A DNA stretch of 7,067 nt, taken from positions 1-7,067 of the forward strand of contig JAUVQC010000064.1 in assembly GCA_030598305.1 (NCBI GenBank), read 5' to 3'. Each line of letters starts with the position of its first letter. Position 1 is the first letter of the stretch. The position numbers and the translations under genes are program-made. Of this stretch, positions 1-7,050 are shown piece after piece. Under the pieces are notes generated by a model. The model did no database searches, was not told where the DNA came from, and saw nothing but the letters and a program-made list of their open reading frames with translations. The DNA is from Actinomycetes bacterium (lineage in GTDB: Bacteria; Actinomycetota; Acidimicrobiia; UBA5794).

Positions 1-1047
1 CGTCCCGAAAGGATCCTCAATGTGTATCTGTTCGGCCGGTGGCAGTCCCCGATCATGTGGGACGTCATGGCGATCACGACGTATCTGACGGCGAGCGTCA
101 TCTATCTGTATGCGCCGATGATCCCGGACCTCGCTCTGTTCAGGGATCGACTCGCCGGCAAGGTCGGCACTCTGCGACACGCCATCTACCGAACACTCGC
201 CTTGGATTGGGTCGGCTCGCCAACCCAGTTCAAACTCCTTGGCAAGGCCATCACGATCATGATGCTGATAATCATCCCGATCGCAGTCTCGGTTCACACG
301 GTCGTGTCATGGATATTCTCGATGACCCTGCGCTCCGGGTGGAACACGAGCATCTTCGGTGTCCTGTTCGTGGCAGGGGCGATCTTCAGCGGTGTCGCGA
401 CTCTCATTCTTGTCATGGCGGTCCTTCGCAGGATCTACCACTGGGAGGAGTACCTCACCCAGAAGCATTTCCTCTATCTCGGGTATCTCCTCGCCGCATT
501 CGCGGCGTTCATGGTCTACGTGAACATCAACGAGTATCTGACCGAGGGATTCAATCTCGAAGAGGCCGGCGTATTCGCATTCCGCCAGCTGTTCGTCGAA
601 GACTTCGCCTTCATGTTCTGGTTCTACATCATCGGTGGGCTTCTCGGACCCATTGTCCTGATGCTGATTCCCAGGACGCGGACGATCGCTGGCGTTGTAG
701 CTGCCGCCATTCTTGTGGACATCGCTATGTTCCTCGAGCGGTACTTCATCGTCGTCACGGGGCTACGTGTGCCGCTGATGCCATATGAACCAGCCAGCTA
801 CGGACCCACTTTCGTGGAGTGGTCGGTCTTCGCTGCCGGTCTTGCGATCTTCTGCCTCCTGATCACCGTTGCCATCAAGATCTTTCCGATGTTCGCGGTG
901 TGGGAGATGACAGAGGAGCACGAAGCCACAATCGCTGGCTCACCTGCTGGAGGGGCACCGATGGCAGAAGCTGTAGTTGTCGGTTCTCGGACATCGGAGG
1001 AGCGTTCTCCAGACCCGGAGAGTCCCGCGAAGGAAGGCGCATCATGA
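1..1047 (+). CDS. NrfD/ActC-like quinol-binding membrane subunit, 5' partial
   Basis: This is the C-terminal 348 residues of a polytopic integral membrane protein of the NrfD/PsrC family, closest in feel to ActC of alternative complex III. Such subunits bind (mena)quinol and pass electrons to iron-sulfur or heme partners in respiratory complexes. The frame is open to base 1 with family-like sequence (RPERILN before the first GTG at 22), so the gene begins outside the window. About seven hydrophobic spans are visible, near residues 18-42, 82-105, 117-143, 156-178, 202-224, 228-252 and 272-294 of the fragment. Family-like motifs are SPIMWD (16-21), IPDLA (41-45), SVHTVVS (97-103, with H99), GWNTSIF (113-119) and FVAGAIFSG (123-131). 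After the WEMTEEHE segment comes a roughly 40-residue Ser/Pro/Glu/Ala-rich, probably disordered tail. The stop overlaps the next start as ATGA, implying translational coupling to the cytochrome. The exact complex (alternative complex III or another NrfD-type reductase) cannot be fixed without the upstream genes. Confidence 0.85.
   Translation, partial: RPERILNVYLFGRWQSPIMWDVMAITTYLTASVIYLYAPMIPDLALFRDRLAGKVGTLRHAIYRTLALDWVGSPTQFKLLGKAITIMMLIIIPIAVSVHTVVSWIFSMTLRSGWNTSIFGVLFVAGAIFSGVATLILVMAVLRRIYHWEEYLTQKHFLYLGYLLAAFAAFMVYVNINEYLTEGFNLEEAGVFAFRQLFVEDFAFMFWFYIIGGLLGPIVLMLIPRTRTIAGVVAAAILVDIAMFLERYFIVVTGLRVPLMPYEPASYGPTFVEWSVFAAGLAIFCLLITVAIKIFPMFAVWEMTEEHEATIAGSPAGGAPMAEAVVVGSRTSEERSPDPESPAKEGAS
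1031..1037 (+). promoter_or_regulatory. Ribosome binding site for the cytochrome c gene
   Basis: The purine run AGGAAGG ends 6 bases before the ATG at 1044. It lies inside the end of the upstream gene. It decides the cytochrome start, because the same frame is open back to 819 but the export signal begins exactly at this ATG. Confidence 0.75.
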
Positions 1048-2051
1048 CCCGTCGCCACATCCGGATCAGCGGACTCATCGTGAGTTCACTCCTTGCCGCG
1101 GCGACGATGCTGGGGGCTGCTCCTGCGCTGGCAGCTGAAGTCGAAATCTCGGTCGGAGCACCAGAAAAGGTCTCAGTTGGGCAACTCGTCGAGGTCAAAG
1201 CCGTTCTGGCCGAGGGCGGATTGCCCGTCGAGGGTGCCGAGGTGGCATTGACCTACCGGGCATCGATCGCGGGAGAGTCGGCGAGAGTTGAGATCGCTTG
1301 GGGCACGACCGACGCAACGGGAACCGCAGTAATGATCTACGAACAGCGTGCGGACGACAACGATGAGATGCAGGTCGTCTATCTCGGTCCCGGCACCGAC
1401 CCGGTGCAGCCATTCGTGTTCACGATCGCAGTTGAAGACGACGGTATTCAACTGTATCAGTTCGATGCTGGCGTGAAGATCCCGTTCATCAACGGGACGC
1501 TGGTGATCCTGGTGATCTCCAGCGTGTGGCTCCTCATCTCCCTTGCAGCCATCTACCTTGTCCGCGTAGGCCTAGCAGGCCGGCTCACGTCCGACGCGAA
1601 GACCTCGGAGAATGGCTCGATGTGGATAGGCGTCTTGCTGGCAACTGCAGCCACGATCACAGCGCTGGGCATGGTCATCGTGTTCGTCAGGGCTCCGGTG
1701 TCCAATACGCACATCAAGGATCCACACCTGTACGACCGAACCCCGATCGCCTATGTCGACGTCGGATTCTCGTACGTCGGCTTCGGTCTCAACGATGAAT
1801 CTGTTGCCCAGACGGGGGAATCGGTCGCGGACGGCGGTCCGCTCTACTTCAAGTACGGATGTGCAGCGTGCCACGGGCTATCGGGTCAAGGAGCCGCCGT
1901 TGGAGACACTCTGGTCGGTGAGATCGGATCCTTCGGCAGCTTCGCCGAAGACGTGAGAGAGGGTCCAAAGGGTATGCCGGGGTATGACGAGGTGACGATC
2001 TCAGCGGAGGACCTCGAGAAGATCTACGCATATCTGAAGGACAGTGGCTAG
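1044..2051 (+). CDS. Membrane-anchored monoheme cytochrome c with N-terminal Ig-like domain
   Basis: This 335-residue exported heme protein probably takes electrons from the NrfD/ActC-like subunit encoded just upstream (ATGA overlap). Residues 1-30 look like a signal peptide (basic MTRRHIR start, hydrophobic core, ALA-AE cleavage site). Residues about 31-135 are beta-rich and resemble a bacterial Ig-like domain, with the pattern PVEGAEVALTY followed by TTDATGTA. Two transmembrane helices follow, at about 150-174 and 193-215, joined by a short polar loop that should be cytoplasmic. The C-terminal part (about 260-335) returns outside as a class I-like cytochrome c domain: heme-binding CAACH (C273, C276, H277), likely axial Met311 in GMPGY, and a final helix EDLEKIYAYLKD. 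Seeing this whole order in one chain is less usual than a simple ActE-type cytochrome. The frame extends upstream to 819, but the ATG at 1044 fits the ribosome site and signal peptide. The electron acceptor is unknown. The stop TAG is shared in a CTAG palindrome with the convergent kinase gene. Confidence 0.88.
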   Translation: MTRRHIRISGLIVSSLLAAATMLGAAPALAAEVEISVGAPEKVSVGQLVEVKAVLAEGGLPVEGAEVALTYRASIAGESARVEIAWGTTDATGTAVMIYEQRADDNDEMQVVYLGPGTDPVQPFVFTIAVEDDGIQLYQFDAGVKIPFINGTLVILVISSVWLLISLAAIYLVRVGLAGRLTSDAKTSENGSMWIGVLLATAATITALGMVIVFVRAPVSNTHIKDPHLYDRTPIAYVDVGFSYVGFGLNDESVAQTGESVADGGPLYFKYGCAACHGLSGQGAAVGDTLVGEIGSFGSFAEDVREGPKGMPGYDEVTISAEDLEKIYAYLKDSG

Positions 2052-3199
2052 GCGGTCGAATCGGAAGCGCCCACAACAGGTATCCGCGCCTCAACGGATG
2101 TTCCCCTGCCGTGATCAGAATCGATTTCCAGCTTGCCGCCCGCCCGTTTCGTCCTTGTTCGCATGTTCGTGAGACCGAGGCCCCACGGGGCGTTGGCGAC
2201 ATCGAAACCGTGGCCATTGTCTGCGATCGACAGAAACAGAGATCGTTCATCCGCGAACAGGGACACAGAGATCACGGTCGCGCCTGAATGGCGGAGTGAA
2301 TTCGAGACAGCCTCCCTCACGATCTGAAGTGCATCATCGATCAGTGATACATCGAGCTCAGGGATCTGGCCATGCGCGGTTACGACCACCGGCACTTCGT
2401 ACGGTCCACCGAGCCGACCGACCAACTCCTCGATTTCCACTGCGAGAGAACCTCGTGTCCGCAGGTCTCCGTGGAGGTTGTATATCAGTCTGCGAAGCTC
2501 GGCGATCGACGCATCGATGGCAATCGCGGCGCTGTCCATCGTGTCACGCAACTCGGGTGCATCGGCGCTTCCCGTTGAATCTGCCTGAAGTCCAAGACCA
2601 ACCGCAAAGAGATTCTGAATGATCGAATCATGCACTTCTCGGGCGATGCGGTCGCGATCCTCCCGCACAGCGCTGTCTCGCAACTCCTGAGTCATGCGGA
2701 TTGAATCGATACCGGCGCCAGCTGCCACTGCCAGAGCCTTGATGGCAAATTCATCCTGCTCAGTGAAGCCACCGGGCTTCTCCGTCACATAGAGATTGCC
2801 GAAGATCTTGTCTCTCACCTTGATGGGCACGCCGAGGAAGGATGACATGTCAGGATGGGCCGACGGCATCCCGGTATATCCCACATGTTCAGCAACATCA
2901 TCCACCCGCACGACGGTCCCGTGTTCCGTGATATCACCGAGAATCCCTCGACCCGAGGGTGGTTGGCCAATACGATCGGCGAGTGATACCGATACGCCCC
3001 TGTGATGGAACTCGACGATCCGCCCGTGTCTATTGGTCACTCCAAGGGCTCCATACCGAGCATTCGTGAGCTCGACCGCGGTGTCGATCGTTGTGTCGAC
3101 GAGCGACTGTAGATCAACCTGCTCGACGATGGACGACGCACGTTCGATCAGAAGCAGCAGGTCATCGCGGCGGGATTGAGCGTCCTTCACAATTCTCAC
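2048..3199 (-). CDS. GAF-domain sensor histidine kinase, DevS/DosS-like (NarL-type partner)
   Basis: This 383-residue soluble sensor kinase has no membrane segment or signal peptide. Domains in order are a short N-terminal helix (1-25), one GAF domain (about 27-165), a HisKA_3 dimerisation/phosphoacceptor helix pair (about 178-245) and HATPase_c (about 285-376). H190 in RIAREVHDS is the likely phosphoacceptor. The N box is REAVSNSLRHSG (N300), G1 is DNGHGFD (327-333) and G2 is WGLGLTNM (339-346). The GAF core motif ARYGALGV (47-54) and HPDMSSFLGVPI (115-126) match the DevS GAF-A family. H115 aligns with the DevS heme ligand His149 and Y137 with its distal Tyr171 (alignment from memory), so a heme-based gas or redox sensor is possible. 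Non-heme relatives share parts of this motif, so ligand binding is inference. It has a single GAF domain, whereas DevS has two. It lies divergently beside a DevR-like regulator, its evident partner. The start is GTG at 3199; GTG at 3190 is an alternative that would suit a leaderless transcript. Confidence 0.9.
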   Translation of the reverse strand: MRIVKDAQSRRDDLLLLIERASSIVEQVDLQSLVDTTIDTAVELTNARYGALGVTNRHGRIVEFHHRGVSVSLADRIGQPPSGRGILGDITEHGTVVRVDDVAEHVGYTGMPSAHPDMSSFLGVPIKVRDKIFGNLYVTEKPGGFTEQDEFAIKALAVAAGAGIDSIRMTQELRDSAVREDRDRIAREVHDSIIQNLFAVGLGLQADSTGSADAPELRDTMDSAAIAIDASIAELRRLIYNLHGDLRTRGSLAVEIEELVGRLGGPYEVPVVVTAHGQIPELDVSLIDDALQIVREAVSNSLRHSGATVISVSLFADERSLFLSIADNGHGFDVANAPWGLGLTNMRTRTKRAGGKLEIDSDHGRGTSVEARIPVVGASDSTA

Positions 3200-3203
3200 G
3201 ATA
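3198..3203 (-). promoter_or_regulatory. Candidate -10 element of the kinase gene (leaderless)
   Basis: TATCGT on the minus strand fits the TANNNT -10 pattern and lies 7 bases upstream of the in-frame GTG at 3190. No Shine-Dalgarno sequence precedes either GTG (3199 or 3190), and no clear -35 is visible. If used, it would overlap the GTG at 3199 and favour the 3190 start on a leaderless transcript. This is a weak, position-based call. Confidence 0.3.
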
Positions 3204-3241
3204 GAGCGCGACTGTTCCCAGATGCCTCACTGACTTGCCGA

Positions 3242-3247
3242 TATGCT
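3242..3247 (+). promoter_or_regulatory. Candidate -10 element of the response regulator gene (leaderless)
   Basis: TATGCT fits TANNNT and ends 6 bases before the ATG at 3254, the spacing expected when transcription starts on or next to the start codon. There is only a weak GGA upstream of the ATG and no convincing -35. The layout mirrors that of the kinase gene on the other strand. The two promoters would be back to back, with their -35 regions falling on the same bases near 3219-3226. Confidence 0.35.
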
Positions 3248-3253
3248 GGAACG

Positions 3254-3937
3254 ATGAACAACAGGGCCCTCCGTATCCTGCTCGTGGACGATCACGATGT
3301 CGTTCGCGCAGGACTGGAATCTGTCTTCAGTAACGCTCCGGACCTCGAAGTCGTGGGCGAAGCTGGTACATCGATCGAAGCAATACGTCGGGTGGGACTC
3401 GACCTACCAGACATCGTCGTTCTTGACGTGCGTCTTCCCGACGGTTCGGGAATCGACACCTGTCGCGAGATAAAGGACCGGTGGCCCGCAACACGTGTGC
3501 TCATCCTGACCTCGTATGCCGATGAGGATGCGCTACTCGAGGCGTACGACGCCGGCGCCTCAGGGTACATACTCAAGCGCGTTGATTCAGCCGGTCTCGT
3601 GGACGCGGTTCGAGAAGTCGGAGGAGGAGCACAGGTGTTCGGAGAAGCACTCGATGCTGCTCTCGCAAGCAGGGTTCGATCACACGGACAGCCCCGGAAC
3701 AAGCTCGACCGATTGAGTGTCCAGGAGAAGAACGTGCTCGCCCTCCTGGCTCAAGGTCGGTCGAACAAGCAGATCGCAGAACAGATGTTCCTCTCGGACA
3801 AGACGGTCAAGAACTACGTGTCGCACATCCTCTCGAAGCTCGAGATGACCTCTCGCACAGAAGCAGCCACCTACGCCACGGGCATCGAAGCCGATCGAAG
3901 AGCGCGGTATGCCCCGGAGGACTGGGGAACCGAGTGA
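3254..3937 (+). CDS. NarL/FixJ-family response regulator, DevR/DosR-like
   Basis: This 227-residue cytoplasmic transcription factor is the likely partner of the divergent kinase. The receiver domain spans about 5-122, with acidic pocket D12/D13, phosphoacceptor D58 in VVLDVRLPDG, switch T86 in LILTSY and K108 in GYILKR. A short linker leads to a LuxR-type helix-turn-helix (about 150-210) containing SVQEKNVLALLAQGRSNKQI. The recognition helix reads KTVKNYVS. K183, K186 and N187 correspond to the DNA-contact residues K179, K182 and N183 of mycobacterial DevR, as far as I can align from memory. Receiver motifs (VVGEAG, LPDGSGID, GASGY) are also strikingly DevR-like. The frame is open back to 3176, but that extension would overlap the kinase start and does not resemble a receiver. 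ATG 3254 puts RILLVDDHD at the expected place. Target genes are unknown, and no DevR-box-like GGGAC-N4-GTCCC palindrome was noticed in this window. The gene ends 9 bases before a palindromic terminator. Confidence 0.92.
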   Translation: MNNRALRILLVDDHDVVRAGLESVFSNAPDLEVVGEAGTSIEAIRRVGLDLPDIVVLDVRLPDGSGIDTCREIKDRWPATRVLILTSYADEDALLEAYDAGASGYILKRVDSAGLVDAVREVGGGAQVFGEALDAALASRVRSHGQPRNKLDRLSVQEKNVLALLAQGRSNKQIAEQMFLSDKTVKNYVSHILSKLEMTSRTEAATYATGIEADRRARYAPEDWGTE

Positions 3938-3946
3938 AGACCTAAC

Positions 3947-3990
3947 TCTGGCGTCCAAACGCGCCGTATACGGCCGATTTGGACGCCAGA
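3947..3990. terminator. 44-bp nested palindrome, probable bidirectional terminator
   Basis: A perfect 13-bp inverted repeat (TCTGGCGTCCAAA at 3947-3959 and its complement at 3978-3990) encloses a second perfect 12-bp palindrome, GCCGTATACGGC (3963-3974). Both share the same centre at 3968.5, separated only by a 3+3-base internal mismatch. It begins 9 bases after the regulator stop and 7 bases after the gcvP stop on the other strand, so it can end both convergent transcripts. Neither side has a clean U-tract, so it is either a hairpin-only terminator or another palindromic site. Confidence 0.7.
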
Positions 3991-3997
3991 ATCGTTC

Positions 3998-6835
3998 TCA
4001 GGAGTAGTCCTCGATGGGTGGGCAGGCGCAGAAGACATTGCGATCGCCGTAGGCATTGTCGATTCGGCTGACCGGCACCCAGTACTTCCAATCCCGCAGA
4101 CCGTCGACGGGATACGCAGCACTCTCTCTCGAGAATCCGTGGCTCCACTCGTCCGCGGTGACATCTTCGGCTGGATACGGAGCGTTCCGCAACACCGAGT
4201 CCTCCGCCGCAATAGCGCCGGACGCCACCTCATCGATCTCGGTCTTGATCGCGATCATCGCGTCTATGAACCGATCGAGCTCGTACTTGGATTCAGACTC
4301 GGTCGGCTCGATCATCAGCGTGCCGGCAACCGGGAACGACATCGTTGGCGCATGGAACCCGTAATCGATCAGACGTTTGGCAATGTCCTCGTTGTTGATA
4401 CCCGTCTCGGCCTCGATCTGGCGAATGTCGATGATGCACTCATGGGCGACGAATCCGAGGGGACCCGTGTACAGCACCGGATAGTGATCGGCGAGCTTCT
4501 TCGAGACATAGTTCGCGCTGAGAACCGCCATCTCGGTCGACGAGCGCAGGCCCTCAGGCCCAAGCATCGCGATGTACATCGACGAGATCGCAAGAATTCC
4601 CGCCGAGCCCCAAGGTGCTGAAGACACAGCGCCGGTGCCGTCCTTGGGACCGGGAAGGTCCGGGACGAGGCTGTGGCCAGGAAGGTGAGGCGCAAGATGT
4701 GCCCGCACGCCGATGGGACCAACACCAGGCCCTCCCCCGCCGTGGGGGATCGCGAACGTTTTGTGCAGGTTGAGGTGACTCACATCCGAACCGAAGGAAC
4801 CCGGCTCAGCAATGCCGACCATTGCGTTGAGGTTCGCACCATCGAGGTATACCTGGCCACCGTGGTCGTGGACGATGTCACATATCTCGATGATCGTCGA
4901 TTCGAACACACCGTGCGTCGATGGGTACGTAACCATGATCGCGGCGAGGTTCTCGGCATGCTCGGATGCTCTCGCCTTGAGATCCGCGACATCGATGTTG
5001 CCGTCCTCATCGCACTTGACGACGATCACCTTCATGCCGGCCATCACCGCGGACGCCGGATTCGTACCGTGAGCCGAAGATGGGATGAGGCAGATGTTGC
5101 GGTGCCCTTCGCCACGAGACTCGTGATAACCACGGATCGCAAGGAGACCAGCGAACTCACCTTGTGCTCCGGAGTTCGGCTGGACGGACACGGCGTCGTA
5201 CCCGGTTATCTCCGCGAGCCAGCGTTCGAGGTCAGTGATCAGCTCGAGATATCCGGTTGCCTGGTCGAGGGGAACATAGGGATGGATATCGGCAAACTCA
5301 GGCCATGTGATAGGCGCCATCTCGGACGTTGCGTTCAGCTTCATCGTGCACGAACCGAGCGGGATCATCGACCGGTCGAGTGCGATGTCCTTGTCCTGCA
5401 GCCTGCGGAGGTAGCGCAACATCTCCGTCTCGGAGCGGTACCGGTGGAAGGTTGGGTGATCCATGAACCCGCTCGTGCGTGTCAAGTACCGCGGGATACC
5501 GGTGCGCATCTCCCCTGAAGCGTCGACGCCGAACACTTCACAGAGTGCGTCGACATATCCGTCGGTCGTCACCTCATCGACAGATACCCCAACCGTGTGC
5601 TCATCGACATGGCGCAGATTCATCTTCGCGTGCCTTGCCTCTGCAAGGACCTCCTCGGCGTTGTCGACCGCAATAGTGAGCGTGTCGAACCATGAATCAT
5701 TGCGGATCGTGACACCGCCCGCAGAGAGGCGGGCGGCCAGCGTGTTCGCCTTCTCATGGATCGACGAGGCGATCGCGATCAGACCGTCGGGTCCGTGATA
5801 CGTGGCGTACATGCCCGCAAGGACGGCGAGAAGCACCTGTGCAGTACAGATGTTCGACGTGGCCTTGTCACGCCTGATGTGTTGCTCGCGGGTCTGGAGG
5901 GTGAGGCGATACGAAGGGCGACCCTTGGTGTCAACCGAGACACCGACGAGACGGCCAGGCATCGAGCGGCGGTATTTGTCCCGGATTGCCATGAAGCCAG
6001 CATGTGGTCCACCGAACATCATGGGGACACCGAATCGCTGGGATGATCCAACAGCGATATCCGCCCCGAGCTCACCTGGGGGTGTGATGAGCGTCAGCGC
6101 CATGAGGTCGGTAGCCACGGCCACAAGTGCGCCTGCTTCGTGGGCGGTCTCGATGACGGGACCGATGTCGGGAATGTCACCGTGGGTGCCCGGGTACTGG
6201 AGCAGAACACCGAACACTGCTGAAGCATCGAGGTCGTCGGTCGGGTCTCCCACAACGATCTCATAACCGAGTGGGTAGGCGCGCGTCTTGAGAACCTCAA
6301 GGGTCTGAGGGTGAACGTTCTCATCGACGAAGAACGTCATGTTCCTGTTCTTGCCGACGCGCTTGATCAACGTCATCGCCTCGGCCGCGGCAGTTCCCTC
6401 GTCGAGCAGTGATGAGTTGGCGATGTCAAGGCCGGTGAGCTCGGACACTGCCGTCTGGAAATTGATCAGCGCTTCGAGTCTGCCCTGGGAGATCTCGGGC
6501 TGATAGGGCGTATACGCCGTGTACCAACCCGGATTCTCTAGGACGTTTCTCTGGATGACGCCCGGGGTGACCGTGCCGTAGTACCCCATGCCGATGAAAG
6601 AGTGAAATACTTCGTTCTTGTCTGCAATCAATCGCATGGCTGAAAGCGCATCGACTTCGGTCATCGGCCCGGGGACGTTCGGTAGGCGGTGGGACAGGAT
6701 CGCGTCGGGCACGGCTTTGTCGATCAGGTCATCGAACGACACAACGCCAACGGCGTCGAACATCAGCTGTGTCTCATCGGCATTCGGACCGATATGGCGG
6801 TCCACGAATCCTGAGATGGTCGGGCTGTCTGACAT
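3998..6835 (-). CDS. gcvP: Glycine dehydrogenase (decarboxylating), P-protein of glycine cleavage
   Basis: This PLP enzyme decarboxylates glycine and passes the aminomethyl group to lipoyl-H protein, the first step of the glycine cleavage system that feeds 5,10-methylene-tetrahydrofolate. At 945 residues it is the complete single-chain form (E. coli GcvP is 957), not the split GcvPA/GcvPB form. The N terminus has the family RHIGP motif (13-17). The first half contains [13 protein letters not shown] (142-154) and [10 protein letters not shown] (274-283). The catalytic C-terminal half contains [10 protein letters not shown] (492-501), [11 protein letters not shown] (586-596), YLDGANLNA (663-671) and the PLP-lysine site [15 protein letters not shown], with K692 the probable Schiff-base lysine. 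Motifs appear intact along the whole chain. The frame reaches 6877, but ATG 6835 is chosen because a strong AAAGGAG lies 7 bases before it and the family N terminus follows. The gene is alone here; gcvT and gcvH are not in the window. Upstream lies a glycine riboswitch, which fits glycine-induced expression. Confidence 0.98.
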   Translation of the reverse strand: MSDSPTISGFVDRHIGPNADETQLMFDAVGVVSFDDLIDKAVPDAILSHRLPNVPGPMTEVDALSAMRLIADKNEVFHSFIGMGYYGTVTPGVIQRNVLENPGWYTAYTPYQPEISQGRLEALINFQTAVSELTGLDIANSSLLDEGTAAAEAMTLIKRVGKNRNMTFFVDENVHPQTLEVLKTRAYPLGYEIVVGDPTDDLDASAVFGVLLQYPGTHGDIPDIGPVIETAHEAGALVAVATDLMALTLITPPGELGADIAVGSSQRFGVPMMFGGPHAGFMAIRDKYRRSMPGRLVGVSVDTKGRPSYRLTLQTREQHIRRDKATSNICTAQVLLAVLAGMYATYHGPDGLIAIASSIHEKANTLAARLSAGGVTIRNDSWFDTLTIAVDNAEEVLAEARHAKMNLRHVDEHTVGVSVDEVTTDGYVDALCEVFGVDASGEMRTGIPRYLTRTSGFMDHPTFHRYRSETEMLRYLRRLQDKDIALDRSMIPLGSCTMKLNATSEMAPITWPEFADIHPYVPLDQATGYLELITDLERWLAEITGYDAVSVQPNSGAQGEFAGLLAIRGYHESRGEGHRNICLIPSSAHGTNPASAVMAGMKVIVVKCDEDGNIDVADLKARASEHAENLAAIMVTYPSTHGVFESTIIEICDIVHDHGGQVYLDGANLNAMVGIAEPGSFGSDVSHLNLHKTFAIPHGGGGPGVGPIGVRAHLAPHLPGHSLVPDLPGPKDGTGAVSSAPWGSAGILAISSMYIAMLGPEGLRSSTEMAVLSANYVSKKLADHYPVLYTGPLGFVAHECIIDIRQIEAETGINNEDIAKRLIDYGFHAPTMSFPVAGTLMIEPTESESKYELDRFIDAMIAIKTEIDEVASGAIAAEDSVLRNAPYPAEDVTADEWSHGFSRESAAYPVDGLRDWKYWVPVSRIDNAYGDRNVFCACPPIEDYS

Positions 6836-6842
6836 CAGGTGG

Positions 6843-6850
6843 CTCCTTTG
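6843..6850 (-). promoter_or_regulatory. Strong ribosome binding site of gcvP
   Basis: On the minus strand CAAAGGAG ends 7 bases before the ATG at 6835. It settles the start at 6835 and rules out the 42-base upstream extension. It lies about 30 bases beyond the second riboswitch aptamer, within reach of translational control. Confidence 0.85.
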
Positions 6851-6863
6851 CGCGAGGCGTCTC

Positions 6864-6883
6864 GGCACGGCGTTCAACGTGCC
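6864..6883 (-). other. Hairpin between riboswitch and gcvP ribosome site (possible expression platform)
   Basis: In the minus-strand RNA, GGCACG (6883-6878) can pair with CGTGCC (6869-6864) around an 8-base loop. The first arm starts inside the 3' strand of the second aptamer's closing helix (GGGG at 6885-6882), so the two structures compete for at least two bases. No U-tract follows, so this does not look like a classic intrinsic terminator. A role in switching is inference from position. Confidence 0.4.
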
Positions 6884-7050
6884 CCGTCTGTCTCACAACC
6901 TGAGAGATTCACCGCGGTGCGGCTTTCCCCTTCGGTGAGGGCATATGCCCTGCTTTCCAGAGGTGCCTCATCCGAGCGGTCCGTCTGCCTGAGAGATTCC
7001 CGGGGCGGTTGCTCCTTCGGCGCCGGTTGACCGGCTCTCCCGCAAGGTGT
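6881..7050 (-). promoter_or_regulatory. Tandem glycine riboswitch upstream of gcvP
   Basis: The gcvP leader contains both aptamers of the classic tandem glycine riboswitch, read on the minus strand. Aptamer I (about 7043-6963) has GGGAGAG, CGCCGAAGGAGCAA (7022-7009), AATCTCTCAGGCA (6998-6986) and GGACCGC. GCGG at its 5' end can pair with CCGC to form its closing helix. Aptamer II (about 6962-6881) has CTCTGGAAAGC (6962-6952), CACCGAAGGGGAAAGCC, AATCTCTCAGGT (6909-6898) and GACAGACGGGG. The linker GGATGAGG and leader CCTT (7047-7044) could form the kink-turn helix P0 known for this class. The riboswitch normally turns expression of glycine cleavage genes on when glycine is abundant, which fits the gene directly downstream. 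The promoter is not visible and probably lies beyond the right edge. Confidence 0.94.

Noticed and set aside
39..788. 249-codon open frame inside the NrfD/ActC-like gene
   Set aside because: It is an Arg/His/Asp-rich out-of-frame shadow. The alternative frame gives a coherent membrane protein with family motifs.
22..1047. GTG at 22 as a true start of the NrfD/ActC-like gene
   Set aside because: The frame is open to base 1 with family-like residues before the GTG, and known family members have additional N-terminal helices. The gene is cut by the window edge.
3204..3241. Possible DevR-box operator between the kinase and regulator genes
   Set aside because: I looked for inverted repeats such as GGGAC-N4-GTCCC and found no convincing palindrome, only short unrelated matches.
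3176..3253. Upstream extension of the response regulator to ATG 3176
   Set aside because: It would overlap the kinase start, has no receiver-like sequence, and ATG 3254 places the receiver domain start at the usual position.
4673..5518. 281-codon open frame antisense to gcvP
   Set aside because: It is Arg/His/Val-rich with no recognisable domain and is fully explained as a shadow of high-GC gcvP codons on the other strand.
6836..6877. Upstream extension of gcvP to ATG 6877
   Set aside because: It runs through the ribosome binding site of ATG 6835 and into the riboswitch 3' region, and the 14 added residues do not resemble the family N terminus.
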